Shown here piece after piece: positions 1 to 7,874 of a stretch of 34,915 bases of DNA (positions are counted from its first letter, which is position 1; every line of letters starts with the position of its first letter). Below the pieces are notes generated by a model. The model worked only from the letters and a program-made list of their open reading frames with translations, was not told where the DNA came from and made no database searches. The DNA lies in NCBI GenBank assembly GCA_017577285.1, contig PITV01000003.1:1-34915 (forward strand), given 5' to 3'. The position numbers and the translations under genes were made by a program. The DNA is from Clostridiales bacterium. GTDB lineage: Bacteria; Bacillota; Clostridia; Christensenellales; Aristaeellaceae.

Positions 1-454
1 CCTTGGTGACGTCCATGGTAACGGTACCGGACTTGGGGTTGGGCATCAAGCCCTTGGGGCCCAGCAGACGGGCGATCTTACCGATCACACCCATCATATC
101 AGGGGTAGCAACGCAAGCATCGAAGCCAAACCAGTTTTCGCTCTGGATCTTGGCGACCAGATCGGCATCACCGACGAAATCGGCGCCGGCAGCTTCAGCT
201 TCCTTAGCCTTATCGCCCTTGGCAAACACCAGCACGCGGACAGTTTTACCGGTACCATGGGGCAGCACCACGGTGCCGCGTACCTGCTGATCAGCGTGAC
301 GGGGGTCTACGCCCAGACGGATGGACAGTTCGATGGTCTCATCAAACTTGGCTTTAGCGGTCTGCTTCACGAGCGCGATCGCTTCCTCAGGATCATAAGC
401 CTTGAGGTTGTCAATCAGCTTTTTGCTGTCAACATACTTTTTTCCGTGCTTCAT
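1..454 (-). CDS. rplA: 50S ribosomal protein L1, partial (C-terminal part beyond left edge)
   Basis: This is L1 of the large ribosomal subunit, which forms the L1 stalk at the E site and in many bacteria represses its own operon by binding mRNA. The ORF track does not list it because it has no stop inside the window. Translating the minus strand from the ATG at 452-454 gives [13 protein letters not shown], then typical L1 stretches such as [12 protein letters not shown] and [15 protein letters not shown]. About 151 of the usual ~230 residues are present. The start is supported by AGGAAGGA upstream; an ATG 5 nt upstream runs straight into TGA and is excluded. It follows rplK closely in the same operon, and rplJ-rplL-rpoB would be expected further left (inference). 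Confidence 0.97.
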   Translation of the reverse strand, partial: MKHGKKYVDSKKLIDNLKAYDPEEAIALVKQTAKAKFDETIELSIRLGVDPRHADQQVRGTVVLPHGTGKTVRVLVFAKGDKAKEAEAAGADFVGDADLVAKIQSENWFGFDACVATPDMMGVIGKIARLLGPKGLMPNPKSGTVTMDVTK

Positions 455-508
455 ATCATTATCCTTCCTGTGGTATTAACGGCGCAATGTCCTCCCACAA
501 CAAATGAT

Positions 509-937
509 TTAGTCGTCGGCAACCGTGATGCCCATGCTGCGGGCGGTGCCCTTGATCATGCTCATGGCGGCTTCGATGGAAGCAGCGTTGAGGTCCGGCA
601 TCTTGGTGGTGGCGATCTCGCGTACCTGCGCCTGAGTCAGCTGGCCAACCTTGTCCTTGTTGGGGCGGCCGGAAGCGCTCGACAGGTTCAGTGCCTTTTT
701 GATCAGCACGGGAGCCGGAGGAGTCTTCGTGATGAAGGTGAAGGAACGGTCGGAATACACGGTAATGACAACAGGAATAATCAAGCCTTCCTGCTTCTGG
801 GTGCGGGCGTTGAAATCCTTGCAGAAGCCGGGAATGTTAACACCGTGCTGGCCCAGAGCGGGTCCGATGGGGGGCGCGGGAGTCGCCTTGGCGGCGGGCA
901 CCTGCAGCTTGATCTGTGCAGTAACTTTCTTTGCCAT
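509..937 (-). CDS. rplK: 50S ribosomal protein L11
   Basis: L11 binds the GTPase-associated centre of 23S rRNA together with L10/L12 and is needed for factor function and stringent-response signalling. The 142-aa product starts [15 protein letters not shown] and carries the conserved [14 protein letters not shown] segment, the proline-rich hinge region and a C-terminal RNA-binding domain ending in [11 protein letters not shown]. The ORF track begins four codons earlier at a GTG, but that GTG overlaps the Shine-Dalgarno AGGAGGT. The ATG at 935-937 therefore sits at proper spacing and is the chosen start. It lies between nusG and rplA. The preceding 91-nt spacer is rich in hairpins (separate entry) and could be the site of L1 feedback control. 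Confidence 0.97.
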   Translation of the reverse strand: MAKKVTAQIKLQVPAAKATPAPPIGPALGQHGVNIPGFCKDFNARTQKQEGLIIPVVITVYSDRSFTFITKTPPAPVLIKKALNLSSASGRPNKDKVGQLTQAQVREIATTKMPDLNAASIEAAMSMIKGTARSMGITVADD

Positions 938-1028
938 AGTGAATGGCACCTCCTAACAATAGTGGTATTGGCGGCAGAAACACGGTTCCTGCCTCCCACG
1001 GAAACGGGAGAATGACCTTACTCAGCGG
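938..1028 (-). promoter_or_regulatory. Hairpin-rich nusG-rplK intercistronic leader
   Basis: Reading the minus strand, three stem-loops follow one another: ATGACC/GGTCAT overlapping the end of nusG, CTCCC/GGGAG (1006-1010 with 993-997), and a 9-bp stem GGCAGGAAC/GTTTCTGCC (993-985 with 981-973, one G-U). None is followed by a U-run, so these are not intrinsic terminators. The position just ahead of rplK-rplA is where L1 autoregulation sites lie in other bacteria. Assignment to L1 is inference. Confidence 0.45.
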
Positions 1029-1571
1029 TCATTTTTCGGTCTTTTCGACCTGATCCAGATCCACTTCGATCTGGACTTCACGGCCCATGAACATACGTAC
1101 TCTTACCTTCAGCTTCTGGCGGATGGTATCGACCTCTTCCACCATGCCGGTGAAGTTCTCCAGCGCGCCGGAGAGCATACGTACATCATCCCCCACATTG
1201 ATGGCGAGGGACAGGTTCTGGGACGGATTGTTGAGCATCCTGTCCAGCTCTTCCTGCGAAAGCGGAATGGGCTTGCTTTCAGGGCCGACAAAACCGGTGA
1301 CGCCGCGCGTGTTGCGCACTACATACCAGCTCTCGTTGGTGATGATCATGCGCACCAGCACATAGCCCGGAAAAGTCTTCCTGGTGCTGGTGGTACGCTT
1401 GCCGTTTTTGATTTCGACAACTTCTTCAGTAGGCACAACGACTTCCTGGATCAGATTGCTCATGCCGTTGTTCTCAACAGCTTTCTCCAGGGTGTCTTTG
1501 ACCTTGTTTTCATAACCGGAATAGGTATGTACAACATACCATTCCAGCGTGCCGGGTCTGTCTTCGGACAT
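1029..1571 (-). CDS. nusG: Transcription termination/antitermination factor NusG
   Basis: NusG binds RNA polymerase, modulates pausing and Rho action, and couples transcription to translation. The 180-aa protein has the N-terminal NGN domain (WYVVHTYSGYENKV near residue 11; KTFPGYVLVRM near 67; GVTGFVGPESKPIPL near 92) and a C-terminal KOW domain around VGDDVRMLSGALENFTGMVEE, ending KVRVRMFMGREVQIEVDLDQVEK. Length is normal for the family. The ATG at 1569-1571 has AAAGGAG seven bases upstream. The gene sits in the standard secE-nusG-rplK order and is read from the upstream str-type promoter unless a promoter I did not see lies in between. Confidence 0.97.
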   Translation of the reverse strand: MSEDRPGTLEWYVVHTYSGYENKVKDTLEKAVENNGMSNLIQEVVVPTEEVVEIKNGKRTTSTRKTFPGYVLVRMIITNESWYVVRNTRGVTGFVGPESKPIPLSQEELDRMLNNPSQNLSLAINVGDDVRMLSGALENFTGMVEEVDTIRQKLKVRVRMFMGREVQIEVDLDQVEKTEK

Positions 1572-1603
1572 ATGGATTCTCCTTTAATTCAGCCTTGTCA
1601 AGA

Positions 1604-1876
1604 TTATTTGCCAATGCTTCCGAGCAGATTGACCAGCGCAGTGCTTCCCATATCCAGCAGACCGATGACCACAGCCATGAATACCATGAAAATGATAACC
1701 ACGACAGAGTAGGTGATCAGATCTTTCCTGGACGGCCAGGTAACCTTGCGCAGTTCATGCCACATGTTCTTGAAAGGCTTTGCGATCTTACCGGGAAGAT
1801 TCTTGAAGAAATTCACGACCTTCTGGAAGAAGTTCGGTTTCTTGTCTCCCTTCGCATTGGTCTTTTCATCAGCCAT
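1604..1876 (-). CDS. secE: Preprotein translocase subunit SecE
   Basis: SecE is the small clamp subunit of the SecYEG protein-export channel. The 90-aa product has a lysine-rich N-terminus, the conserved amphipathic segment MWHELRKVTWPSRKDL just before one hydrophobic membrane segment (YSVVVIIFMVFMAVVIGLL), and a short tail. This is the single-TM Gram-positive form. The ORF track extends 20 codons further upstream (MPLLQEAHH...), but that part is a shadow of the rpmG coding region. The ATG at 1874-1876 (MADEKTNAKG) has GGAGGAG at good spacing and is the likely start. It lies between rpmG and nusG as in most Bacillota. Confidence 0.96.
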   Translation of the reverse strand: MADEKTNAKGDKKPNFFQKVVNFFKNLPGKIAKPFKNMWHELRKVTWPSRKDLITYSVVVIIFMVFMAVVIGLLDMGSTALVNLLGSIGK

Positions 1877-1890
1877 GGTTGACTCCTCCG

Positions 1891-2055
1891 TTACCTGGTT
1901 TCGCGATGGGTGGTGTGCTTCTTGCAGAAGCGGCAATACTTGCTCAGTTCAACACGGTCAGGCGTGTTTTTCTTGTTCTTCTTGGTATTGTAGTTGCGCT
2001 GTTTGCATTCGGTACAGGCAAGAACAATATTCTGGCGGGCTTCCTTTGCTGCCAT
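1891..2055 (-). CDS. rpmG: 50S ribosomal protein L33
   Basis: This gene is too short for the ORF track. The minus strand from the ATG at 2053-2055 encodes 54 residues: [19 protein letters not shown], then a lysine/asparagine stretch ([10 protein letters not shown]), then [19 protein letters not shown]. The paired CTEC and CRFC motifs (residues 14-17 and 41-44) form the zinc ribbon, so this is the zinc-binding C+ paralogue of L33. An AAGAGGTG ribosome binding site precedes it. It ends 15 bp before secE, the usual rpmG-secE arrangement of Gram-positive bacteria. Confidence 0.95.
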   Translation of the reverse strand: MAAKEARQNIVLACTECKQRNYNTKKNKKNTPDRVELSKYCRFCKKHTTHRETR

Positions 2056-2087
2056 ATTGGAAACACCTCTTTCTTGTCAGTGGCGTC

Positions 2088-2105
2088 CGGGGGCTTTCGC
2101 CCCCG
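2088..2105 (-). other. Stem-loop between tuf and rpmG
   Basis: A perfect 7-bp GC stem with a four-base loop (CGGGGGC-GAAA-GCCCCCG on the minus strand) lies in the 67-bp gap between tuf and rpmG. No U-run follows in the direction of transcription, so it does not qualify as an intrinsic terminator. It could partially attenuate read-through from the str block or act as an mRNA processing or stability element; the sequence alone does not decide. Confidence 0.55.
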
Positions 2106-2122
2106 AACGGAATGATTTGGAA

Positions 2123-3337
2123 TTATTCCACAGTGCGCACAACGGCACCGGCGCCTACGGTGTGGCCGCCCTCACGGATGGCGAAACGCAGACCGGCTTC
2201 GATGGCGATGGGGGTGATCAGTTCGACTTCCATTTCCACGTTGTCGCCGGGCATGACCATCTCAACGCCCTCGGGCAGCTTGATGGATCCGGTAACGTCA
2301 GTGGTGCGGAAGAAGAACTGGGGACGATAGCCGTTGAAGAAGGGGGTATGACGGCCGCCCTCTTCCTTCTTCAGTACGTAAACCTGGCCGAAGAAGTGGA
2401 CATGGGGCTTGATGGAACCGGGCTTCGCCAGAACCTGGCCGCGCTCGATCTCATTGCGCTGCACGCCGCGCAGCAGAGCACCGATGTTGTCGCCGCTCTG
2501 GGCGTCATCCAACAGCTTGTGGAACATTTCAACGCCGGTCACGACCACAGCACGGGGCTTGTCCATCAGACCAACGATTTCCACGGTGTCGGATACGTGC
2601 ACTGTTCCGCGTTCGATTCTGCCGGTGGCGACGGTGCCGCGGCCGGTGATGGAGAACACGTCTTCAACAGGCATCAGGAAAGGCTTGTCATTGGCACGTT
2701 CGGGAGTGGGGATGTAGCTGTCAACAGCATCCATCAGTTCATAGATGCACTGGCACTCGGGAGCGTTCTTGGGATCGGTGCCGCCATTCTGCATGTATTC
2801 AAGAGCCTTCAGAGCGGAGCCCTTGATCAGGGGAATGTCATCACCGGGGAAATCGTAGCTGCTCAGCAGATCGCGTACTTCCATTTCGACCAGTTCGAGG
2901 AGTTCTTCGTCGTCCATCAGGTCGGTCTTGTTCAGGAACACTACGATGTAGGGCACGCCTACCTGACGGGCGAGCAGGATGTGCTCACGGGTCTGGGGCA
3001 TGGGGCCGTCGGGAGCGGATACCAGCAGGATAGCACCGTCCATCTGAGCGGCGCCGGTGATCATGTTCTTAACATAGTCAGCGTGGCCCGGGCAGTCGAC
3101 GTGAGCATAGTGACGGGCATCGGTCTCATACTCAACGTGAGCGGTGTTGATCGTGATTCCACGGGCCTTCTCTTCGGGGGCCTTGTCGATTTCATCGTAC
3201 TTCATGGCCTGGGCATGTCCGCCGGCGGAAAGTACCATGGTGATAGCCGCGGTCAGGGTGGTCTTGCCGTGGTCAACGTGTCCGATGGTGCCGATGTTTA
3301 CATGCGGCTTGGTGCGTTCGAATTTCTGCTTTGCCAT
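2123..3337 (-). CDS. tuf: Translation elongation factor Tu
   Basis: EF-Tu is the GTPase that delivers aminoacyl-tRNA to the ribosome. The 404-aa protein has the full set of G motifs: GHVDHGKTT (P-loop, ~20), RGITI (~60), [10 protein letters not shown] (~82), NKTDL (~137) and a SA-[LM]K-type motif (SALKALEY), followed by beta-barrel domains 2 and 3 ([35 protein letters not shown] near the end). Nothing is truncated. GGAGGACATAACT precedes the ATG at 3335-3337. It is 28 bp downstream of fusA in the str operon. A single tuf copy is seen here; whether there is another elsewhere cannot be told. Confidence 0.98.
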   Translation of the reverse strand: MAKQKFERTKPHVNIGTIGHVDHGKTTLTAAITMVLSAGGHAQAMKYDEIDKAPEEKARGITINTAHVEYETDARHYAHVDCPGHADYVKNMITGAAQMDGAILLVSAPDGPMPQTREHILLARQVGVPYIVVFLNKTDLMDDEELLELVEMEVRDLLSSYDFPGDDIPLIKGSALKALEYMQNGGTDPKNAPECQCIYELMDAVDSYIPTPERANDKPFLMPVEDVFSITGRGTVATGRIERGTVHVSDTVEIVGLMDKPRAVVVTGVEMFHKLLDDAQSGDNIGALLRGVQRNEIERGQVLAKPGSIKPHVHFFGQVYVLKKEEGGRHTPFFNGYRPQFFFRTTDVTGSIKLPEGVEMVMPGDNVEMEVELITPIAIEAGLRFAIREGGHTVGAGAVVRTVE

Positions 3338-3365
3338 AGTTATGTCCTCCGTTAATCAATTGTGA

Positions 3366-5441
3366 TCAGTATCTTTGTCCCACTATTTTCTCGGAGATGC
3401 TCCTGGGCACTTCCTCATAGTGGTCAAACTGCATGGTATACATTCCGCGTCCCTGTGTGCGGCTGCGCAGATCAGTGGCATAGCCGAACATCTCACTGAG
3501 GGGAACATAGGAATGGACGGATTGCTCGCCCTGACGGGGATCGATGGATTCGATCCTGCCGCGGCGGGAATTGAGATCGCCCACCACATCGCCCAGATAC
3601 TGATCGGGCACGATGGTCTCCACCTTCATGCAGGGCTCGAGCAGCCTTTCTTCGGCGGTCCTGAGCGCATCCTTGAACGCCATGGAACCGGCGATCTTGA
3701 ATGCCATTTCGGAAGAGTCCACTTCGTGGTAGGAACCATCGAGCAATGTAGCCTTGAAATCCACCACCTCGTAGCCGCCCAGAGAGCCGGCCTGAGCCGC
3801 TTCCCTGATACCGGTATCGATGGGTGCGATGAATTCCTTGGGCACGACACCGCCGATGATCTTGTTTTCAAACTGGTAACCCGAGCCGGGCTCCAGAGGC
3901 TCGATCTCGATCACACAGTGACCATACTGGCCGTGTCCGCCGGTCTGACGCACGAAACGTCCTTCGCCTTTGCACTTGCGGGTGACGGTCTCCTTGTAGG
4001 CGACCTGGGGCTTGCCCACGGTGGCCTCCACTTTGAACTCGCGCATCAGTCGGTCAACAATGATCTCCAGATGCAGTTCACCCATACCGGCAATGATGGT
4101 CTGGCCTGTTTCCTGATCGGTGTATGTCTTGAAGGTGGGGTCTTCCTCCGCGAGGCGCTGGAGCGCAAGCGCCATCTTGTCCTGACCGGCTTTGGTCTTG
4201 GGCTCGATAGCTACCTGGATCACAGGTTCGGGGAACACCATGTTCTCCAATACAACGGGAGCCTTGTCGTCGCACAGCGTATCACCGGTGGTAGTCTCTT
4301 TCAAGCCCACCGCCGCGCCGATCTCGCCCGCGTAGACCTGATCTACGTCTTCACGGTGATTGGCATGCATCATGACGATGCGGCTGAAACGCTCGCGCTT
4401 TCCTTTGGTTGAATTGTACACATAGCTGCCGGTCTGGATGGTTCCGGAATAAACGCGGAAGAATGCCAGCTTGCCCACAAAGGGGTCCACAGCGATCTTG
4501 AAGGCCAGAGCCGAGAAGGGCTCTTCGTCAGAGGAGTGACGGATGACCTGCTTTTCGCTGTCTCCGGGATCCGTACCCGTTACCGGGGGGATGTCCAGAG
4601 GAGAGGGCAGATATGCGATAACGGCATCCAGCAGGGGCTGTACGCCCTTGTTGCGGTAGGAAGTTCCGCACAGAACGGGAGTCAGCGTGCAGGAAATGGT
4701 GGCGGCGCGCAGAGAGGCAATGATCTCTTCCTCGGTGATCTCCTCACCGGAGAAGTACTTTTCAGTCAGTTCATCGCTCTGCTCGGCAGCGACCTCGACC
4801 ATCCTGTCGTGTGCTTCCTGAGCTTCTGCAAGCAGTTCTTCGGGGATCTCTTCCTCGCGGATGTCGACTCCGTCATCATCGTAGTAAACCTCGGCCTTCA
4901 TCCGCACCAGGTCGATGATGCCGCGGAAGGAAGCTTCCTTGCCGATAGGCAGCTGGACCGGGATGGGATTGGCGTTCAGACGGCTCTTCATCATGTCAAC
5001 AACGCGGTGGAAGTTGGCACCGGTGATATCCATCTTGTTCACATACGCGATGCGGGGAACGTTGTACTTGTTGGCCTGACGCCATACGGTCTCGCTCTGG
5101 GGCTCAACGCCGCCTTTCGCGCAGAACACGGCGACAGCACCGTCCAGTACACGCAGAGAACGTTCTACTTCCACAGTGAAATCCACATGGCCCGGGGTAT
5201 CGATCAGATTGATGCGGTAGCCCTTCCACTGGCAGGTGGTGGCGGCGGAAGTAATGGTGATGCCGCGTTCCTGTTCCTCCTCCATCCAGTCCATCACGGC
5301 AGCGCCTTCGTGCACCTCGCCCATGCGGTGCGTTCTGCCCGTGTAGAACAGGATACGCTCGCTGGTGGTCGTTTTGCCGGCATCGATATGCGCCATGATA
5401 CCGATATTGCGGACCTTTTCAAGGGGATGACTTCTTGGCAT
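3366..5441 (-). CDS. fusA: Translation elongation factor G
   Basis: EF-G is the GTPase that drives ribosomal translocation and, with RRF, recycling. The 691-aa length is canonical. Motifs are [15 protein letters not shown] (P-loop), [10 protein letters not shown] (switch I), DTPGHVDFT (G3) and NKMDITGA (G4). Domains II-V include [14 protein letters not shown] and the domain IV tip region with [14 protein letters not shown]. It ends [18 protein letters not shown]...GQRY. It is the canonical fusA, not a tetracycline-protection paralogue, as shown by its operon position and full match of the GTPase region. AGGAG lies nine bases before the ATG at 5439-5441. Confidence 0.98.
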   Translation of the reverse strand: MPRSHPLEKVRNIGIMAHIDAGKTTTSERILFYTGRTHRMGEVHEGAAVMDWMEEEQERGITITSAATTCQWKGYRINLIDTPGHVDFTVEVERSLRVLDGAVAVFCAKGGVEPQSETVWRQANKYNVPRIAYVNKMDITGANFHRVVDMMKSRLNANPIPVQLPIGKEASFRGIIDLVRMKAEVYYDDDGVDIREEEIPEELLAEAQEAHDRMVEVAAEQSDELTEKYFSGEEITEEEIIASLRAATISCTLTPVLCGTSYRNKGVQPLLDAVIAYLPSPLDIPPVTGTDPGDSEKQVIRHSSDEEPFSALAFKIAVDPFVGKLAFFRVYSGTIQTGSYVYNSTKGKRERFSRIVMMHANHREDVDQVYAGEIGAAVGLKETTTGDTLCDDKAPVVLENMVFPEPVIQVAIEPKTKAGQDKMALALQRLAEEDPTFKTYTDQETGQTIIAGMGELHLEIIVDRLMREFKVEATVGKPQVAYKETVTRKCKGEGRFVRQTGGHGQYGHCVIEIEPLEPGSGYQFENKIIGGVVPKEFIAPIDTGIREAAQAGSLGGYEVVDFKATLLDGSYHEVDSSEMAFKIAGSMAFKDALRTAEERLLEPCMKVETIVPDQYLGDVVGDLNSRRGRIESIDPRQGEQSVHSYVPLSEMFGYATDLRSRTQGRGMYTMQFDHYEEVPRSISEKIVGQRY

Positions 5442-5480
5442 GCGGTTGTTCTCCTGATATACTAATTTATATAGGAAGAA

Positions 5481-5951
5481 TTACCAGCGATAGTGGGCGA
5501 AAGCCTTGTTGGCTTCGGCCATACGGTGCATTTCTTCCTTGCGCTTCACAGCGTTGCCGGTGTTGTTGGCGGCATCCATCAGTTCGGCGGCCAGGCGTTC
5601 AGCCATGGTCTTCTCACCGCGGGTGCGGCTGAAGTCAACGATCCAGCGCAGGGCCAGAGTCTGACGTCTTTCGGGACGGATCTCGATAGGCACCTGGTAG
5701 GTGGCGCCGCCGACGCGGCGGGCCTTGACTTCCAGCTGGGGCATCACATTGTTCAGCGCTTCCTGGAAGACTTCATTGCCTTCCTTACCGGTCTTTTCCT
5801 TGATCATGTCAAATGCGCTGTAGCAAACCTGCTGAGCAACGCCGCGCTTGCCGTCGAGCATGATCTGGTTGATAAGCTTGGTAACTACCACGGTTCCGTG
5901 AACAGGATCGGGCAGCACTTCACGCTTGGGGATAAATCCACGACGGGACAT
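5481..5951 (-). CDS. rpsG: 30S ribosomal protein S7
   Basis: S7 nucleates assembly of the 30S head and contacts mRNA and tRNA at the E site. The 156-aa product begins [17 protein letters not shown], contains [15 protein letters not shown] and [23 protein letters not shown], and ends [15 protein letters not shown], all typical of S7 at usual length. The ATG at 5949-5951 is preceded by AAGGAGG with a seven-base spacer. In E. coli, S7 represses the str operon by binding the rpsL-rpsG spacer; the long structured spacer here is compatible with the same scheme. Confidence 0.98.
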   Translation of the reverse strand: MSRRGFIPKREVLPDPVHGTVVVTKLINQIMLDGKRGVAQQVCYSAFDMIKEKTGKEGNEVFQEALNNVMPQLEVKARRVGGATYQVPIEIRPERRQTLALRWIVDFSRTRGEKTMAERLAAELMDAANNTGNAVKRKEEMHRMAEANKAFAHYRW

Positions 5952-6140
5952 ACATTAGCCTCCTTCAATGATCTCCTTCGCATCTTCTTTTCCGTCGGGA
6001 GCATGTCAGCATCATGCTCTTCCAGCTATGGCGTGCGGTACCGGGGACCAGCGGCGATGCAGGGGGTTCCAGCCCTGACGATCGTCCGTCATGCTTGTCC
6101 GGGACACCGGGCGGCGTAATGGGAAAATGCTTTCAGATCC
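5952..6140 (-). promoter_or_regulatory. Long rpsL-rpsG intercistronic region, candidate S7 target
   Basis: This 189-nt gap is far longer than the other gaps in the cluster (15-91 nt) and holds no gene. On the minus strand it contains a perfect 7-bp stem GAGCATG-(7 nt)-CATGCTC (6019-5999) about 50 nt before the rpsG start, plus GC-rich complementary runs around CCGGTGTCCCGG and GGTCCCCGGTACCGC. In E. coli the equivalent spacer is where S7 binds to repress translation. Here the role is inferred from position and structure only. Confidence 0.45.
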
Positions 6141-6515
6141 TTATTTCTTGGGACGCTTGGCGCCGTACAGAGATCTCGCCTGCATACGCTTGGCAACACC
6201 GGCAGTATCGAGCGCGCCGCGGATGATGTGATAGCGTACACCGGGCAGGTCACGTACACGACCGCCGCGGATGAGCACCACGGAGTGTTCCTGCAGATTG
6301 TGGCCGATTCCGGGAATGTAGCAAGTACCTTCGATGGAATTGGTCAGACGGATTCTCGCGATCTTGCGAAGAGCGGAGTTGGGCTTCTTGGGCGTCATCG
6401 TCTTGACGCTGAGGCACACGCCGCGCTTCTGCGGGCAACCCTGCAGGATGGGTGCTGTTGATTTCTTTTCTACCTTTTCCCTTCCCTTGCGGATCAACTG
6501 ATTGATCGTAGGCAT
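6141..6515 (-). CDS. rpsL: 30S ribosomal protein S12 (with Arg88)
   Basis: S12 sits at the decoding centre and sets translational accuracy. The 124-aa product is normal through [27 protein letters not shown] (Lys43 present, the classic streptomycin-site lysine) and [18 protein letters not shown]. The next segment reads [11 protein letters not shown], where nearly all bacteria have [11 protein letters not shown]. Counting from Met1, the Arg is residue 88; the codon is CGT on the minus strand, clearly read. K88R in Mycobacterium tuberculosis and the equivalent E. coli substitution (K87R) are known streptomycin-resistance changes. A perfect AGGAGGT precedes the start. It is the first gene of the cluster. 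Confidence 0.98.
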   Translation of the reverse strand: MPTINQLIRKGREKVEKKSTAPILQGCPQKRGVCLSVKTMTPKKPNSALRKIARIRLTNSIEGTCYIPGIGHNLQEHSVVLIRGGRVRDLPGVRYHIIRGALDTAGVAKRMQARSLYGAKRPKK

Positions 6516-6706
6516 GGAAGCACCTCCTGATAATTGTTCGGAGCCTGCCTGAACAGGTCCTCCTCCTATAACATCCCCGCAACCCTCGGGAATATATAGT
6601 CATCATGATCGTTGTCCTATCCGGCAACTTTTTTACCGTTTTGAACGAAAACGGTCCCTCTGAAAAAGTGCACAAAAGGATAGTTGTCGCATAGTAATGA
6701 CAACTT
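6516..6706 (-). promoter_or_regulatory. Structured 5' leader of the rpsL operon
   Basis: About 190 nt lie between the predicted transcription start (near 6704) and rpsL, with no ORF behind a ribosome binding site. Reading the minus strand, AGTTGTC/GACAACT (6705-6699 with 6688-6682) sits at the extreme 5' end, and ACCGTTTT/AAAACGGT (6655-6648 with 6642-6635) follows. The second stem is trailed by AAAAAA, not U's, so it is not a terminator in this direction. Function is unknown; a 5'-end stabilising hairpin is one possibility. Confidence 0.5.
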
Positions 6707-6710
6707 TATA

Positions 6711-6739
6711 ATAGTAGCACAGCGTTTTTCAATTGTCAA
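6711..6739 (-). promoter_or_regulatory. Strong housekeeping promoter for the rpsL-rplA cluster
   Basis: On the minus strand: perfect -35 TTGACA (6739-6734), 17-bp spacer, and -10 TACTAT (6716-6711). A T/A-rich tract (TATTTTTTTTG) lies immediately upstream of the -35, as in UP elements of ribosomal promoters. It faces away from the plus-strand promoter at 6799-6827. Confidence 0.88.
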
Positions 6740-6798
6740 CAAAAAAAATATGGATTTTTCAGGGGGATTTGCGCGCTGTTTCAGGCTCATATTCGCTG

Positions 6799-6827
6799 TT
6801 GCATAAAATTTTTCCGGATGATATAAT
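6799..6827 (+). promoter_or_regulatory. Promoter of the SH3b-repeat gene
   Basis: TTGCAT (6799-6804), exactly 17 bp, then a perfect TATAAT (6822-6827). It is divergent from the rpsL promoter. The transcript would start near 6834 and carry a leader of about 165 nt before the coding region. Confidence 0.82.
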
Positions 6828-6869
6828 AAATGCCGGGAAGAGAATCGATGTTATCCGCGTTATATGGGT

Positions 6870-6965
6870 GAAGGGGCCGCAAGAGCGGTAAACCGGCAGC
6901 GGACAGTATGTCCGGCGAGCCCCGGAGGAAATGTACAGCGGCGGAAAGACCGGTGCTGATACATT
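6870..6965 (+). ncRNA. Structured leader RNA upstream of the SH3b-repeat gene (unrecognised)
   Basis: The 5' leader can fold into a compact three-way junction. The closing stem is GGGGC (6873-6877) with GCCCC (6919-6923). The first arm is CGC-AAGA-GCG (6878-6887). The joining segment is TAAACCGGCAG. The second arm is CGGACA-GTA-TGTCCG (6900-6914). A second hairpin follows: TGTACAGC (6932-6939) with GCTG-A-TACA (6955-6963), with inner CGG/CCG. The ribosome binding site AAGGGGG lies about 20 nt downstream. It does not match the riboswitch consensus sequences I know (c-di-GMP, c-di-AMP, cobalamin, glycine and others). Whether it is regulatory is inference. Confidence 0.42.
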
Positions 6966-6998
6966 ATCATCATGATTCTCATAAGGGGGAAAACAGTA

Positions 6999-7793
6999 AT
7001 GAAGAAACTGATCCTGAGTGTAACCGCTGTAATGATCCTTTGCCTGACAGTCACCTCCTGCGCGCTGGCCGACGGAAAATGGTGGAACGGCAACTATTAT
7101 GACGGCAGTGACTACAACAGCGACTGGTACGATATGTACATCGTGAGCAGCACCAGCCCCAACGGCTACTGCTACCTGTACTCCGAGCCCTCGGACAGCG
7201 ATTCCAGCCGCAACCTGGGACGGCACAACAACGGCGAGAAAGTGCGCGTGCTGGTATACAACGCGAAGAACGGCTACAGCCTGTGCGCGTGCTCCAACGG
7301 CAAGGTGGGATTCATCCGGTCCTCCTCTCTGCGGGAAGACTCCGAGCCCGAGTACCTGTATGTGTACTCCACCAATCCCTACGGTTACGCCTACCTTTAC
7401 AGCAAGCCCACCGACAGCGACTGGGAGAGCCGGAATCTGGGGCAGTATGTGAACGGCTCCGAAATGCAGATCATCGAGTGGAACGGCTACAGCGAATACA
7501 TCTACGTGCGCTCAACCGAGACCAATGACTACGGCTACATGAAGGCCTCTGTCCTCTACACCCTTGAGGACTATCACTGGGAAGTGGATTACACCGCCAC
7601 CATCTGGCATCAGCGCGGATATGTGTATCTGTACTCCAAGCCCTCCAGCGATGACTATGTGAGCCGGAATCTGGGCAAGCTCGTCAACGGCGAGACTGTA
7701 TATGTGCTGAACTGGAACGCCGGAAACGGATATTCCTATGTGAAAACGATGAGCGGCAAGGACGGATACGTCCAGACGAACTGCCTGAACTGA
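6999..7793 (+). CDS. Secreted protein with three SH3b-like repeats
   Basis: The 264-aa exported protein is made almost wholly of three copies of a ~65-residue bacterial SH3-like unit. Each copy contains a GY.YLYS(E/K)P(S/T)(D)..SRNLG....NG segment (near residues 55, 130 and 215) and ends in a GF/GY(I/M/V) element. Such units usually bind cell-wall peptides or other proteins. The N-terminus MKKLILSVTAVMILCLTVTSC is a signal peptide; VTSC resembles a lipobox, but ALA|D could also be a signal peptidase I site. The ORF track starts nine codons earlier; ATG 6999 is preferred because AAGGGGG lies nine bases upstream. The composition is rich in Tyr, Ser, Gly and Asn. It is monocistronic, with its own promoter and terminator. 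No catalytic domain is visible. Confidence 0.88.
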   Translation: MKKLILSVTAVMILCLTVTSCALADGKWWNGNYYDGSDYNSDWYDMYIVSSTSPNGYCYLYSEPSDSDSSRNLGRHNNGEKVRVLVYNAKNGYSLCACSNGKVGFIRSSSLREDSEPEYLYVYSTNPYGYAYLYSKPTDSDWESRNLGQYVNGSEMQIIEWNGYSEYIYVRSTETNDYGYMKASVLYTLEDYHWEVDYTATIWHQRGYVYLYSKPSSDDYVSRNLGKLVNGETVYVLNWNAGNGYSYVKTMSGKDGYVQTNCLN

Positions 7794-7805
7794 GATGAAA
7801 AACGG

Positions 7806-7834
7806 AGCGCGGGCCGGAAGGTCCGCGCTTTTTT
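7806..7834 (+). terminator. Intrinsic terminator after the SH3b gene
   Basis: A 10-bp stem AGCGCGGGCC / GGTCCGCGCT (one G-U) with a GGAA loop is followed by TTTTTT. It lies 12 bp after the stop codon. Confidence 0.92.
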
Positions 7835-7874
7835 GCTGTCTGCGGGCAGAAGCGCATATCGCAGGCTCCGCTCA

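Noticed and set aside
2056-2122. Intrinsic terminator between tuf and rpmG
   Set aside because: The GC stem is perfect but no U-run follows on the transcribed strand, and rpmG has no visible promoter of its own.
1994-3355. 453-aa plus-strand ORF antisense to tuf
   Set aside because: Opposite-strand shadow of EF-Tu, whose G motifs leave no doubt.
3366-5441. Tetracycline-resistance ribosomal protection protein
   Set aside because: The protein is a canonical 691-aa EF-G in the str operon; nothing points to a Tet(M)-like paralogue.
6635-6655. Terminator in the rpsL leader
   Set aside because: The stem is followed by A's in the direction of transcription, not U's.
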